DNA of 64,000 nt from Idiomarina sp. (GTDB taxonomy: Bacteria > Pseudomonadota > Gammaproteobacteria > Enterobacterales > Alteromonadaceae), in NCBI GenBank assembly GCA_020831965.1, contig JAFIFP010000007.1:124001-188000 (forward strand), given 5' to 3'. Below are positions 36,318-46,424 of the stretch, one piece after another (the stretch's first letter is position 1; each line of letters starts with the position of its first letter). A program made the position numbers and the translations under genes. The notes beneath the pieces are model-generated. The model ran no database searches and was not told the DNA's origin. It was given only the letters and a program-made list of their open reading frames with translations.

Positions 36318-37208
36318 TCAGATAATGAAAAGTAAAGTGATACCCGCCATTGCGACCAATGTTCCACTGAGTGCTCTAAAGCTGACTCGTCGGCCACGAA
36401 AGACATTTAAACCGAGCATAAAGAGTGGAGCGGTAGACAAAAGTGTTTGTGCGACGCCCGGTGTGACATAAGCCACAGCAACTTGTTGCAGCCAAATTGC
36501 TAAGAATGTCCCTAATACGATAGCGAGAAATAGCGGGGCTATTTGAGTTTTTCTGAGGGCTTCCCGCGTTGCTAGAAGTAATCGCGGTCGCAGTATAAGC
36601 AAACCGATCGTTAATGCTGCGGTGCCACCCATAAGTCGAACAAGAGCAGCTTCGATGGGGGCTATTGTTGCTGCCTGAAATGCCGAGAAAGCCATGACCA
36701 AACCAACGGCCTGACAGAGCGCCGCAGCGATACCGAATAAATAACCACTTCGGTTGGGGCGATAGGTTGTATCTAGCTGTTTCTCCGTTAATACCGCAAC
36801 GACACCAGCAATAACGACGAAAGCTGCAATTACTTGCAGTAATGAAAGACGTTCGGAGAGCACTAGCCATGCGATCGCGGCAGCGAGAGGTGGAGCGAGA
36901 TACTCAAGTAATATGGTATGACCGGGACCGAGTCGACGGAGCGCCGCAAAGTAACAGCTATCACCGAGTGTGATTCCAATGATCCCACTCAATGTCAGGA
37001 TAACTAGAGTGTTGGTCGTGGTGCCTGCCCAATCAATAGTGGGTAATAGGAGTGTGGCGAGAAAGAGCAGTGGGCAGGCGACAAGGCCTTTCACTAAGTT
37101 TAATTGTACCGAACTTAAATGATGGCTGCTGCGGCTGTACATGAGCGTCGCTAATGCCCAGAAGAATGCTGCAAGCAGCGCAGCAAATTGACCAAGATAA
37201 AGACTCAT
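36318..37208 (-). CDS. DMT-superfamily (EamA) transporter
   Basis: A 296-residue inner-membrane protein with ten hydrophobic helices in two EamA halves (about 1-140 and 150-296), the typical layout of drug/metabolite transporters. The half-boundary motif LEYLAPPLAAAIAWLVLSERL closes the first repeat and LLSTAPLFMLGLNVFRGRRVS the second. Substrates of this subgroup include amino acids and metabolites, usually exported; none can be assigned. It is divergent from thrS over a 213-base gap. Confidence 0.88.
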   Translation of the reverse strand: MSLYLGQFAALLAAFFWALATLMYSRSSHHLSSVQLNLVKGLVACPLLFLATLLLPTIDWAGTTTNTLVILTLSGIIGITLGDSCYFAALRRLGPGHTILLEYLAPPLAAAIAWLVLSERLSLLQVIAAFVVIAGVVAVLTEKQLDTTYRPNRSGYLFGIAAALCQAVGLVMAFSAFQAATIAPIEAALVRLMGGTAALTIGLLILRPRLLLATREALRKTQIAPLFLAIVLGTFLAIWLQQVAVAYVTPGVAQTLLSTAPLFMLGLNVFRGRRVSFRALSGTLVAMAGITLLFII

Positions 37209-37375
37209 GGGTGACTTACTAAATAGGTTTAAAGGGAGAATACCTGCTCACCTTGCTGAAGGGTAGTTCAGATTGCACCGAACCTGCTTATTCGCTATAG
37301 TTGCGGCTTATTTTGTGGGTTGCTTTTGCATGTCTTTTCAAATTTAAGGAATGCGGGCAGCTTGGAGTCATACAA

Positions 37376-37396
37376 GTGACACTTGGTGGGTGTCAC
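37376..37396 (+). promoter_or_regulatory. thrS translational operator: tRNA-Thr anticodon-arm mimic
   Basis: A perfect 7-base stem GTGACAC/GTGTCAC closes a 7-base loop TTGGTGG. Numbered as a tRNA anticodon loop, this puts U at 33 and GGU at 34-36, the anticodon of tRNA-Thr(GGU); the first five loop bases UUGGU equal those of that tRNA. It lies 25 bases before the thrS ATG and 10 before its ribosome site TAGGAA (37407-37412). In E. coli, threonyl-tRNA synthetase binds a similar hairpin in its own mRNA leader and blocks ribosomes. Confidence 0.78.
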
Positions 37397-37421
37397 CACT
37401 GTAAAATAGGAACAAGAATCC

Positions 37422-39338
37422 ATGCCAGTAATTACCCTTCCTGACGGCAGCCAGCGTGAGTTTGCCAACCCTGTTTCAGTTCTCGATGTTGCCGCGGATA
37501 TTGGCCCAGGACTCGCGAAAGCGACCCTTGCCGGGCGCGTGAATGGCACGCTTGTTGATGCATGTGAACTGATTGAGCACGACGCATCCTTAGAAATTAT
37601 TACGCCTAAGAATGACGAAGGCCTCGAGATTATCCGTCATTCCTGTGCTCACTTGTTGGGTCATGCCATCAAGCAACTGTGGCCAGAAACCCGTATGGCT
37701 ATTGGTCCTGTGATTGATAATGGTTTCTATTATGACGTGGATGTCGACCGCCCCATAAGCCAAGACGACTTGAATGCGATTGAAGCGCGCATGAAAGAGT
37801 TGGCAAAAACTGGCTATGAGGTTGTCAAAAAGAAAGTCAGTTGGGAAGAGGCTCGCGAAGTCTTTGTGCAGCGCGGCGAAACCTACAAGATTGAAATTCT
37901 TGATGAGAACGTGGCCCGTGATGATCGTCCCGGCCTTTACCATCATGAAGAATACATTGATATGTGCCGCGGCCCACATGTACCAAATATGAGTTTTTGC
38001 CAGCATTTCAAAGTGATGAAAGTGGCAGGTGCGTATTGGCGTGGTAACAGCGACAACAAGATGTTGCAGCGCATTTATGGAACCGCTTGGGCGGACAAAA
38101 AGCAACTCAAAGCCTATTTGCAACGCTTGGAAGAAGCTGAAAAGCGTGACCATCGGAAGATCGGTAAGTCGCAAGACCTGTTCCATTGGCAGGAGGAAGC
38201 TCCGGGAATGGTGTTCTGGCATCACAATGGCTGGACGGTTTTCCAAGAGCTTGAAAAGTATATACGCGAAAAATTGAACGAGTATGACTATCAAGAAGTG
38301 AAAGGCCCACTGATGATGGACCGTGTGCTTTGGGAAAAATCAGGGCACTGGGAGAAATTCTCGGAACTGATGTTCACAACTTCGTCAGAGAATCGCGAGT
38401 ATGCAGTTAAACCGATGAACTGTCCGGGACACGTTCAAATCTTTAATCAAGGTTTGAAGTCTTACCGTGACTTGCCTTTGCGTATGGCCGAGTTTGGTTG
38501 TTGCCATCGCAATGAGCCTTCTGGTGCGTTACACGGGTTAATGCGTGTACGCGGCTTTACGCAAGACGATGCTCACGTGTTCTGCACCGAAGATCAGGTT
38601 CAGGAAGAAGTCGCGAGCTGTATTCGTATGGTGTACGAAACATACGCCACTTTCGGGTTTAATGAAGTTGTAGTAAAGCTGTCAACGCGCCCTGAAAAAC
38701 GTCTCGGTGACGATGCAATGTGGGATCGCTCTGAAGCTGCTTTAGCCGAAGCGTTGAAAGCGAATAATATCGAGTTCGAATATTTGCCGGGTGAGGGCGC
38801 GTTCTATGGTCCGAAGATTGAGTTCACCTTACATGACTGTATTGGTCGAGCTTGGCAATGCGGAACTATTCAGCTTGATTTTGCATTGCCGAAGCGTTTA
38901 GGCGCGAGTTACGTAGGTGAAGACAATGAACGCCATGTGCCGGTGATGATTCACCGCGCAATTTTGGGTTCACTTGAGCGCTTCATGGGAATTTTGATTG
39001 AAGAATATGCTGGATTTTTCCCAGCTTGGCTGTCGCCAAATCAGGTTGTCATCATGAATATTACCGACAATCAGGCCGAATATGCGAAAAAACTGGTCTC
39101 AGAACTGAAAAATCAAGGTTTTCGCGCGACAGCTGACTTGAGAAATGAGAAGATAGGCTTTAAAATTCGCGAGCACACGCTTAAGCGCGTGCCGTACTTG
39201 TTAGTTGTTGGTGATCAAGAAGTAGAACAACAACAAGTTGCCGTACGAACTCGTCGCGGAGAAGATCTCGGCAAGTTAGCAGTTGCCGACTTTGTTGAGA
39301 AACTGAAAAATGAAGTGCGCGAGCGTACGATTTCTTAA
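37422..39338 (+). CDS. thrS: Threonyl-tRNA synthetase
   Basis: Charges tRNA-Thr and edits mischarged serine. The 638-residue protein has an N-terminal TGS domain ([14 protein letters not shown]), an editing domain with [10 protein letters not shown] (residues about 73-82) and a class II catalytic core with [10 protein letters not shown] (zinc Cys), [18 protein letters not shown] and [13 protein letters not shown], then the anticodon-binding domain. It opens the thrS-infC-rpmI-rplT-pheST-ihfA block. A leader hairpin that mimics tRNA-Thr suggests autogenous translational repression. Confidence 0.98.
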   Translation: MPVITLPDGSQREFANPVSVLDVAADIGPGLAKATLAGRVNGTLVDACELIEHDASLEIITPKNDEGLEIIRHSCAHLLGHAIKQLWPETRMAIGPVIDNGFYYDVDVDRPISQDDLNAIEARMKELAKTGYEVVKKKVSWEEAREVFVQRGETYKIEILDENVARDDRPGLYHHEEYIDMCRGPHVPNMSFCQHFKVMKVAGAYWRGNSDNKMLQRIYGTAWADKKQLKAYLQRLEEAEKRDHRKIGKSQDLFHWQEEAPGMVFWHHNGWTVFQELEKYIREKLNEYDYQEVKGPLMMDRVLWEKSGHWEKFSELMFTTSSENREYAVKPMNCPGHVQIFNQGLKSYRDLPLRMAEFGCCHRNEPSGALHGLMRVRGFTQDDAHVFCTEDQVQEEVASCIRMVYETYATFGFNEVVVKLSTRPEKRLGDDAMWDRSEAALAEALKANNIEFEYLPGEGAFYGPKIEFTLHDCIGRAWQCGTIQLDFALPKRLGASYVGEDNERHVPVMIHRAILGSLERFMGILIEEYAGFFPAWLSPNQVVIMNITDNQAEYAKKLVSELKNQGFRATADLRNEKIGFKIREHTLKRVPYLLVVGDQEVEQQQVAVRTRRGEDLGKLAVADFVEKLKNEVRERTIS

Positions 39339-39358
39339 ATTTGCTGGAGGAAGAAACC

Positions 39359-39901
39359 ATTAAAGGTGGAAGAAAAGGCCAAAAGGTCGACAAAACACGG
39401 ATTAATGATGCCATTACTGCACCAGAAGTGCGGTTGATTGATGCAGAAGGTGAACAGGTCGGTGTGACGGGGCTCAGTGAAGCTCTAGAACTCGCAGTAG
39501 AAGCGGGGCTTGATCTGGTAGAGATCAGTCCAAACGCGGAACCGCCAGTTTGCCGTATCATGGATTATGGTAAGTTTCTTTACGAAAAAAGTAAGCAGCA
39601 GAAAGAACAGAAGAAGAAACAAAAACAGATTCAGGTTAAGGAAGTTAAATTCCGACCTGGCACTGATGAGGGCGATTACCAGGTAAAACTGCGCAACCTG
39701 CGTCGCTTTCTTGAGGGTGGTGATAAAGCAAAAGTCACCGTGCGTTTCCGTGGCCGGGAAATGGCACACCAAGAGCTTGGGATTCAACTTCTAGAGCGTA
39801 TTAAAGCGGATCTAGACGAAGTTTCACAATGCGAAGCGTTCCCTCGTCGGGCTGAAGGGCGTCAGATGGTAATGGTTCTGGCCCCGGAAAGTAAGAAGTA
39901 G
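39359..39901 (+). CDS. infC: Translation initiation factor IF-3 (AUU start)
   Basis: Binds the 30S subunit, prevents premature 50S joining and proofreads start codons. I place the start at ATT 39359: it lies 8 bases after GGAGG (39346-39350), gives the 180-residue length of E. coli IF3, and its beginning ([10 protein letters not shown]) aligns with E. coli MKGGKRVQ. A TTG at 39341 is in frame but sits before the ribosome site. Later landmarks are [37 protein letters not shown] and the Lys-rich linker. The rare AUU start underlies autoregulation by IF3 in E. coli, probably also here. Confidence 0.93.
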   Translation: MKGGRKGQKVDKTRINDAITAPEVRLIDAEGEQVGVTGLSEALELAVEAGLDLVEISPNAEPPVCRIMDYGKFLYEKSKQQKEQKKKQKQIQVKEVKFRPGTDEGDYQVKLRNLRRFLEGGDKAKVTVRFRGREMAHQELGIQLLERIKADLDEVSQCEAFPRRAEGRQMVMVLAPESKK

Positions 39902-39978
39902 CAGCGGTTTACAAGTAAGGTACCAGTTCGGTCCTTCACCCTGTAACTCACTTGGCAATTCAATGCGGAGTTTATGCA

Positions 39979-40176
39979 ATGCCAAAAATGAAAAGTGTTA
40001 AGAGCGCGAGCAAGCGCTTTAAGAAAACCGCTTCAGGCGGATACAAGTGCAAACAGTCTCACTTGCGTCACATTCTGACCAAGAAGAGCTCTAAGCGTAA
40101 ACGTCATCTTCGTGCGAAGAACATGGTTCACAAAGCAGATGTGGCCCTAGTTGATCGCATGTTGCCGTACGCGTAA
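39979..40176 (+). CDS. rpmI: Ribosomal protein bL35
   Basis: A 65-residue basic protein of the large subunit. [20 protein letters not shown] at the start and [14 protein letters not shown] in the middle are family hallmarks. GGAG at 39967-39970 gives an 8-base spacing to the ATG at 39979; an upstream in-frame codon at 39952 is not used. It lies between infC and rplT as in E. coli, where L20 represses both rpmI and rplT translation. Confidence 0.97.
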   Translation: MPKMKSVKSASKRFKKTASGGYKCKQSHLRHILTKKSSKRKRHLRAKNMVHKADVALVDRMLPYA

Positions 40177-40191
40177 AGAGGAGACTGAAAA

Positions 40192-40551
40192 ATGGCACGA
40201 GTAAAACGTGGTGTGGTCGCGCGTGCGCGTCACAAGAAAATCCTGAAGCAAGCGAAAGGTTATTACGGTGCACGTAGTCGCGTCTATCGCGTTGCGTTCC
40301 AAGCAGTAACTAAAGCCGGTCAATACGCATACCGTGACCGTCGTGCGAAGAAGCGTCAATTCCGTCAATTGTGGATTGTTCGTATCAACGCTGCGGCCCG
40401 TCAAGGTGGTTTGTCGTACAGCCGCTTTATTAACGGCTTGAAGAAAGCATCTGTTGAAATCGATCGTAAGATCCTTGCGGATATCGCTGTTCACGATCAA
40501 GCAGGTTTCTCTGCATTGGTCGAGAAAGCAAAAGAAGGGTTATCTGCGTAA
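40192..40551 (+). CDS. rplT: Ribosomal protein bL20
   Basis: A 119-residue basic large-subunit protein needed early in 50S assembly. [19 protein letters not shown], the [15 protein letters not shown] segment and [13 protein letters not shown] are diagnostic. GAGGAG precedes the ATG by 8 bases and only 15 bases separate it from rpmI. A terminator follows within 40 bases, so the thrS-to-rplT transcript can end here. Confidence 0.98.
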   Translation: MARVKRGVVARARHKKILKQAKGYYGARSRVYRVAFQAVTKAGQYAYRDRRAKKRQFRQLWIVRINAAARQGGLSYSRFINGLKKASVEIDRKILADIAVHDQAGFSALVEKAKEGLSA

Positions 40552-40578
40552 GCGGGTCATCTGATATTTGCAGTTGAG

Positions 40579-40603
40579 AAGGGAGCCGTATGGCTCCCTT
40601 TTT
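40579..40603 (+). terminator. Intrinsic terminator between rplT and pheS
   Basis: AAGGGAGCC (40579-40587) pairs with GGCTCCCTT (40592-40600) around a GTAT loop, followed by T to 40603. It ends most thrS-rplT transcription, so pheST needs readthrough or its own promoter, for which an extended -10 lies just beyond. Confidence 0.85.
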
Positions 40604-40613
40604 GTTTGGTTTC

Positions 40614-40622
40614 TGGTATGAT
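40614..40622 (+). promoter_or_regulatory. Possible extended -10 promoter for pheST
   Basis: TGGTATGAT fits the extended -10 pattern TGnTATnAT, placed just after the rplT terminator and 66 bases before the pheS ATG. No convincing -35 is visible. In E. coli pheST also has its own promoter and a Phe leader peptide, but no Phe-rich leader ORF is seen here. Confidence 0.45.
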
Positions 40623-40672
40623 TCTGCCTTTATTTTTAAGCGCGTAATCGCCCCGTACTTAGGGCGTTGTGA

Positions 40673-41668
<996 letters not shown>

Positions 41669-41683
41669 GGGAGTTAGACAGGA

Positions 41684-44074
41684 ATGAAATTCAGCGAAAA
41701 GTGGTTACGTGAGTGGGTTAACCCTGAATTAAGCACTGCCGAACTTGCCGAACAATTGAGTATGGCCGGTTTAGAAGTTGATGATATTGCACCTGTTGCT
41801 GGTGAATTCACGGGCGTAGTGATTGGTGAAGTGAAGAGCTGTGGTCAGCATCCGGACGCCGATAAGTTACAAGTCACAAAAGTGGACGTGGGCACCGGCG
41901 AGTTACTCGATATTGTTTGTGGGGCGCCAAATTGTCGTCAAGGTTTAAAGGTCGCGGTAGCCACTGTTGGCGCCGTGCTTCCAGGTAATTTTAAGATTAA
42001 GAAGACGAAGCTTCGTGGTGAACCGTCTCATGGCATGCTGTGTTCGGCTTCAGAGCTTGAACTGAGTGACGAACATGACGGTATTCTCGAATTGCCAGTG
42101 GATGCACCAGTCGGCGCTGATTTTCGCGACTGGCTCGGTCTTGATGATCACATGATTGAAATCGATCTGACCCCGAACCGTGCAGATTGCTTGGGTATTA
42201 AAGGGCTCGCTCGAGAAGTTGGCGTGCTAAATAAGATGGATGTGACTGAGCCGAAAATTGCAGCTGTTACTGCGACGATTCGCGATACTTTGAATATTCG
42301 TCTTGAGGCACCTGCGGCTTGTCCTCGTTATTTAGGACGAGTGATTCGCGGTGTAGATATGACAGCAAAAACACCACTGTGGATGCAAGAGAAGTTGCGG
42401 CGTAGCGGTGTACGCTCAATTGATCCCGTGGTTGATGTCACCAACTTTGTTTTGCTTGAATTGGGTCACCCCATGCATGCCTTCGACCTGTCAAAGGTTG
42501 ATACTGAGATTGTTGTGCGGATGGCGACAGCAGGAGAGGAGATTCAACTCCTCGACGGACAAACTGTTGCACTACAAGATGACGTGTTGGTGATTGCGGA
42601 CCGGACAAAGCCATTAGCGATGGCCGGAATCTTTGGTGGTGAAGACAGTGGTGTAACTGCAGCAACACAAGATATCTTCTTGGAAAGTGCTTTCTTTGCG
42701 CCAGAGCATATGATGGGGAAAGCCCGTCGATTTGGCCTGCATACCGATGCCTCACATCGTTATGAAAGAGGTGTTGACCCAGAGTTGCAGAAGCATGCGA
42801 TGGAGCGTGCTACGGCATTAATCCTTGAAGTGTGTGGTGGTGCCGCGGGACCCATTACTGAAGCGTTAGACGAGCAGTATATTCCTGGAGCGCGTCAAGT
42901 GACTCTGCGTGAAGCGCGCTTAACTCGAGTTCTGGGCGTAGATATTCCAGCTGATAATGTTACTGAGATTCTCCAGCGTTTAGGGTTTTCGGTGCGATTT
43001 GATGAAAGTCAGTGGACCGTTTCAGTTCCCCCTTACCGTTTCGACATTAGTATTGAAGAAGATCTCATTGAAGAAGTTGCTCGAGTCTATGGCTATAACA
43101 CCATTGCTTCAGCAGCGCCGCTAGCGCGTTTGCGTATGCAGCGACAGGCCGAGGCAGTGCTGCCCCTGACAACTCTTCAGCAACGATTGCTGGCCTTAGG
43201 ATACCAAGAAGTCATCACCTATAGCTTTGTTGATCCCAAACATCAGGCGTTGCTATATCCAGAACTGGCAGCCTTGACATTGCCGCATCCGATTTCGGTG
43301 GATATGTCGTCCATGCGACTTGGGATGCTTCCTGGCTTGCTGACTGCGGCTGGTTACAATCAAAAGCGCCAACAGGCGAGTGTTCGAATTTTTGAGTCGG
43401 GTTTGCGGTTTGTTCCAGATGACGCCGCTGAGAACGGAATTCGTCAAGAACAGATGCTCGGTGGCTTAATTGTGGGCCATCAAGTCGGTGAGCATTGGCA
43501 ACAAGGAAGTCAAGCGGTCGACTTTTTCCATGTGAAGGGTCATGTTGAAAATCTGTTGGCTGCCTCTGGTAGTTTGGATGAATACCGCATTGTAGCGTCA
43601 GAGCACACCGCGTTGCATCCGGGTCAAAGCGCGGCTATTTATCGTGGTGAGCGCTACGTCGGCTTCATCGGAGCGTTGCACCCTAAGTTTGATAAAACCT
43701 TTGGTATCAAGGGGCGAGCATTCGTATTTGAACTACTTGTCGATACGATCACGCGTCGAGAAATTCCAACTGCGGTTGCGATTTCACGCTATCCTTCCAT
43801 TCGTCGAGATATTGCTATTGTTGTCGATCGCCAAGTGGCGGCCGGTGAAGTTCTCTCCGCGATTAGGAAAGTTGGCGCAAATCATATAGTTGGCCTACAC
43901 TTGTTTGATGTTTACCAAGGTGAGAATTTACCCGAGGATAAACAAAGTTTGGCGATAGCTCTAACGCTACAGGCCGCTGACCGAACGCTAGAAGATCAGG
44001 ACGTCAGTGGTTCGGTTAACACTATTGTTGAGCTATTAAAAAGCGAGTTTAACGCGGTATTGAGGGATAGCTAA
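41684..44074 (+). CDS. pheT: Phenylalanyl-tRNA synthetase beta subunit
   Basis: Structural, editing and tRNA-binding subunit of PheRS, 796 residues as in E. coli. Domains in order: MKFSEKWLREWV, an EMAP/OB-fold tRNA-binding domain around residues 40-150 (CGQHPDADKLQVTKVDVG), B3/B4 editing domain (about 210-390), B5 domain (about 400-475), a synthetase-like core, and a C-terminal anticodon-binding FDX-ACB domain (RYPSIRRDIAIVVD). The stop abuts the ihfA start directly. Confidence 0.98.
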   Translation: MKFSEKWLREWVNPELSTAELAEQLSMAGLEVDDIAPVAGEFTGVVIGEVKSCGQHPDADKLQVTKVDVGTGELLDIVCGAPNCRQGLKVAVATVGAVLPGNFKIKKTKLRGEPSHGMLCSASELELSDEHDGILELPVDAPVGADFRDWLGLDDHMIEIDLTPNRADCLGIKGLAREVGVLNKMDVTEPKIAAVTATIRDTLNIRLEAPAACPRYLGRVIRGVDMTAKTPLWMQEKLRRSGVRSIDPVVDVTNFVLLELGHPMHAFDLSKVDTEIVVRMATAGEEIQLLDGQTVALQDDVLVIADRTKPLAMAGIFGGEDSGVTAATQDIFLESAFFAPEHMMGKARRFGLHTDASHRYERGVDPELQKHAMERATALILEVCGGAAGPITEALDEQYIPGARQVTLREARLTRVLGVDIPADNVTEILQRLGFSVRFDESQWTVSVPPYRFDISIEEDLIEEVARVYGYNTIASAAPLARLRMQRQAEAVLPLTTLQQRLLALGYQEVITYSFVDPKHQALLYPELAALTLPHPISVDMSSMRLGMLPGLLTAAGYNQKRQQASVRIFESGLRFVPDDAAENGIRQEQMLGGLIVGHQVGEHWQQGSQAVDFFHVKGHVENLLAASGSLDEYRIVASEHTALHPGQSAAIYRGERYVGFIGALHPKFDKTFGIKGRAFVFELLVDTITRREIPTAVAISRYPSIRRDIAIVVDRQVAAGEVLSAIRKVGANHIVGLHLFDVYQGENLPEDKQSLAIALTLQAADRTLEDQDVSGSVNTIVELLKSEFNAVLRDS

Positions 44075-44368
44075 ATGGCACTGACGAAAGCGGATATTGC
44101 AGAGCATCTGTTTGAAAAAGTTGGATTAAGCAAACGAGATGCCAAAGAATTGGTTGAAATGTTCTTCGAAGAAATACGAACAGCTTTAGAGCGCGGTGAG
44201 CAGGTCAAAATATCCGGTTTCGGCAACTTCGATCTACGTGACAAGTCTGAACGGCCTGGACGTAACCCGAAGACTGGGGAAGATATTCCAATCTCAGCGC
44301 GACGCGTTGTAACCTTCCGGCCGGGGCAGAAATTAAAGTCTCGGGTTGAAGGTGCGAAAGTAAAGTAG
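44075..44368 (+). CDS. ihfA: Integration host factor alpha subunit
   Basis: DNA-bending nucleoid protein that pairs with IhfB. The 97-residue protein begins [20 protein letters not shown] and contains the arm signature [21 protein letters not shown] with the Pro that intercalates at kinks. The ATG starts the base after the pheT stop, so translation is coupled. This is the last gene of the translation block, as in E. coli. Confidence 0.98.
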   Translation: MALTKADIAEHLFEKVGLSKRDAKELVEMFFEEIRTALERGEQVKISGFGNFDLRDKSERPGRNPKTGEDIPISARRVVTFRPGQKLKSRVEGAKVK

Positions 44369-44384
44369 GCGTAAAATCAGATAT

Positions 44385-44415
44385 AAAAAAGCCACTTCGA
44401 TGAAGTGGCTTTTTT
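44385..44415. terminator. Bidirectional terminator after ihfA
   Basis: GCCACTTC (44391-44398) pairs with GAAGTGGC (44402-44409) around a GAT loop; an A-run (44385-44390) and T-run (44410-44415) extend the stem. It serves ihfA and the convergent ChrR-like gene. Confidence 0.92.
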
Positions 44416-44457
44416 CTTGCTCAAATTTGCCATAAGTGTGGTTGGCAGATTCAACGC

Positions 44458-45120
44458 TTAACGGAAAAACAAGCTGCTAAATGGGTTAAGTAAACGTGAG
44501 ATGCCCGAAGTAAAGTGCATGGGGGCATCTAATACAGCCAGCGTTAAGCAGTCTTCATTCTGGGTCTGCGGCGCGTGCTGATCATGAGAGTTCATTAAAA
44601 TGAAATCCCCATCGCGATACTCGCCGCTTTCATCATGAAACACACCATTAATTACTAGTGTTGCTTCCTGGCCTTTGTGCGTGTGTTCAGGAACCGAGCT
44701 GCCTTCATCCATATAGATAAGGTTCATGCACTCGCCGCTACCGAGGTTTACAGGAGCCCGGTAAAGTTTACCTGGGACTTTGCTCCATGGACCAATACGA
44801 TCTTTCTGGCGAGCGAGAGTCGCTGGCAGCTTAAAGCGTTTACCTTCGAGTGAGATGATATTATCGGTGTCTTGGATAACCTGATAAGCGGGTTCATTCG
44901 AAGCAAAAATTTGCTCAAGCATCGTGTCCATCTGAGAGCTGCCAATTCCTTTCGCCGTTTGCGAAAACTTCTCAGCCATCAGATGCTCTATTTCTTGCAC
45001 TTGTTTAGCGCAGTGAGAACACATATCGACGTGAGTTGCGACAACCACACTCAACGCCGGACTTAAGTCGCCTACGGCAAACTGTTGAAGAATTTCTTCT
45101 GACGGATGGAATTTAATCAT
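44458..45120 (-). CDS. chrR: ChrR-type zinc anti-sigma factor with cupin domain
   Basis: Holds its partner ECF sigma factor inactive until singlet oxygen or a related oxidant appears, as known for Rhodobacter ChrR. The 220-residue protein keeps both metal sites: His5, His30, Cys34 and Cys37 (THVDMCSHC) match Rhodobacter His6, His31, Cys35 and Cys38 of the anti-sigma domain, and His146, His148, Glu152 and His182 match His141, His143, Glu147 and His177 of the C-terminal cupin-like domain. I start at the ATG at 45120, which overlaps the sigma-factor stop by 8 bases; a TTG at 45129 is unlikely. Confidence 0.9.
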   Translation of the reverse strand: MIKFHPSEEILQQFAVGDLSPALSVVVATHVDMCSHCAKQVQEIEHLMAEKFSQTAKGIGSSQMDTMLEQIFASNEPAYQVIQDTDNIISLEGKRFKLPATLARQKDRIGPWSKVPGKLYRAPVNLGSGECMNLIYMDEGSSVPEHTHKGQEATLVINGVFHDESGEYRDGDFILMNSHDQHAPQTQNEDCLTLAVLDAPMHFTSGISRLLNPFSSLFFR

Positions 45121-45745
45121 GATTAACAATCATCTCTCTTAATTTCTGTAAAGCAAGACGCGTGCGTGACTTAACGGTTCCTAATGGAATACCGAGAGAG
45201 TCAGATACTTCCTGTTGCGACTTACCTTCCAGATAGATCTTCTCTATTACCAAGCGCTGGTTGTCCGGTAACTGCTGGTAATACTCTGTGATTTCTTGCA
45301 TTAAAACATCGTGGTCGAGCGCATAGTCGTCATCGAGCGACTCGTTTTGTTCTGCAAGGATGGGCCATAAATCGTCTGCACTTAAGTCGTGCTGACGATG
45401 TTTGTTCTTCCGAAGAAAATCAAAACGGATGTTCCTCGCTATAGTAAAAATCCAAGTTGCGGGAGAACCCTTGTCGGCTTTGAACAAATGGGCTTTGTGC
45501 CATACATTTGTCATTGTTTCCTGCACTAGGTCAGCGGCAATCTGTTCGTTACCGAATTGACGCGTCCCATAGGCTTGAAGCCTAGGTGCGAAATAAGCAA
45601 ACAGCTCGCTAAAGGCGGCGCGACATTGTGTCGCAGCAACTCTTGCCAACAGGCTTGCCAGATGCTCGGGACTATCAGTCCCACTGGTCGTCGGGGGGCT
45701 TTTTGTCATACGCCGCGTATCTTCGTTTTGTTGCATAGTATGCAT
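45113..45745 (-). CDS. rpoE: ECF sigma factor, RpoE/ECF11 type partner of ChrR
   Basis: A 210-residue extracytoplasmic-function sigma factor. Region 2 is DLVQETMTNVWHKAHLFKADKGSPATWIF-type sequence (region 2.1-2.4, residues about 60-115) and region 4 is LEGKSQQEVSDSLGIPLGTVKSR near the C-terminus with its helix-turn-helix. Together with an overlapping chrR it forms the ECF11 pair that in Rhodobacter drives the response to singlet oxygen (photolyase, Cfa-like enzyme, RpoH2). Start codon is uncertain: ATGs at 45745, 45736 and 45709 are all in frame; the longest is listed. It is not the envelope-stress RpoE of E. coli. Confidence 0.88.
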   Translation of the reverse strand: MHTMQQNEDTRRMTKSPPTTSGTDSPEHLASLLARVAATQCRAAFSELFAYFAPRLQAYGTRQFGNEQIAADLVQETMTNVWHKAHLFKADKGSPATWIFTIARNIRFDFLRKNKHRQHDLSADDLWPILAEQNESLDDDYALDHDVLMQEITEYYQQLPDNQRLVIEKIYLEGKSQQEVSDSLGIPLGTVKSRTRLALQKLREMIVNHD

Positions 45746-45798
45746 TGTAGTCTACGCCTTATTTTGCCGGTTAACCAACTTTCTAACCCAATTAAAGG

Positions 45799-45828
45799 TG
45801 ACTACGCCTCGTGGTTAGATAAAGATCA
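45799..45828 (-). promoter_or_regulatory. Possible autoregulatory ECF11-type promoter for rpoE-chrR
   Basis: On the minus strand TGATCT (45828-45823), 18 bases, then TAGTCA (45804-45799). The Rhodobacter RpoE consensus, as I recall it, is TGATCC-N18-TAAG-like, so the -35 and spacing fit and the -10 is weak. It lies about 54 bases before the sigma gene start. Confidence 0.35.
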
Positions 45829-45842
45829 AAGTAGATGATGCG

Positions 45843-46424
45843 CTACTCAAATAAATTACAAATATATTGAGAAATCTTCTTCGGACACTGAGATCTAATG
45901 AGCTCTTGTTTTGTTTCAGGTTCGAGGGGAAGTAACTCGAGCCAACGGCCGCACAACCAGCGTGCGTCGTCATAATGTTTCTCTGGGTAAAGCTCAGCGA
46001 GCTCAGGATAAGTCTTGAAGACCTCCTGTAACCGAGAGGTAAGTGGCTCTTTCGCTTCAGTCGCAATATTGTCAGGCCATGGCGCTAGCCACTCGACAGA
46101 ACCCGTTCGCAAGCCATCTTTGGCGGAGCTTAGGGTTTTAATCTCAAACAGGTCGCCGCCGGTGATGGTGATGCCGAGCAACCCATCACGCAGTGTTTCA
46201 AAGTCTACAATCTTCGCGTGTGTGCCAAAGGGAAATATGTGCTCGTTTTGCTCAACACTGCCGTGCGGATTGAGCATACACAGCCCAAATCCGGTGTCAT
46301 TCGCCAATGACTCTTTGACCATGCGAATATACCGCGGCTCAAAAATCCGTAACTGCATACGGCCACCTGGCATCAGGTGTGATGTTAGAGGGAAAAGTGC
46401 GAGTTCGGAATTATCAGTATGCAT
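45843..46424 (-). CDS. LON substrate-binding (N-terminal) domain protein
   Basis: A 193-residue protein consisting of the Lon N-terminal/PUA-like domain without ATPase or protease. LFPLTSHLMPGGRMQLRIFEPRY at the start is the family signature, with GFGLCMLNP following. Such short proteins are common in bacteria; their role is not established, though substrate recognition is assumed from Lon. The gene is upstream of rpoE-chrR in the same direction and divergent from the photolyase operon, so it may belong to the same stress set. Confidence 0.85.
   Translation of the reverse strand: MHTDNSELALFPLTSHLMPGGRMQLRIFEPRYIRMVKESLANDTGFGLCMLNPHGSVEQNEHIFPFGTHAKIVDFETLRDGLLGITITGGDLFEIKTLSSAKDGLRTGSVEWLAPWPDNIATEAKEPLTSRLQEVFKTYPELAELYPEKHYDDARWLCGRWLELLPLEPETKQELIRSQCPKKISQYICNLFE

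Noticed and set aside
37590-38294. A 234-codon minus-strand open frame inside thrS
   Set aside because: It is antisense to a certain gene in a codon-biased region, has no ribosome site and no recognisable domain.
40618-40647. A possible pheM-like leader peptide (nine codons, MILPLFLSA) before pheS
   Set aside because: It has only one Phe codon, no ribosome site, and the following hairpin lacks a T-run, so Phe attenuation is not supported.
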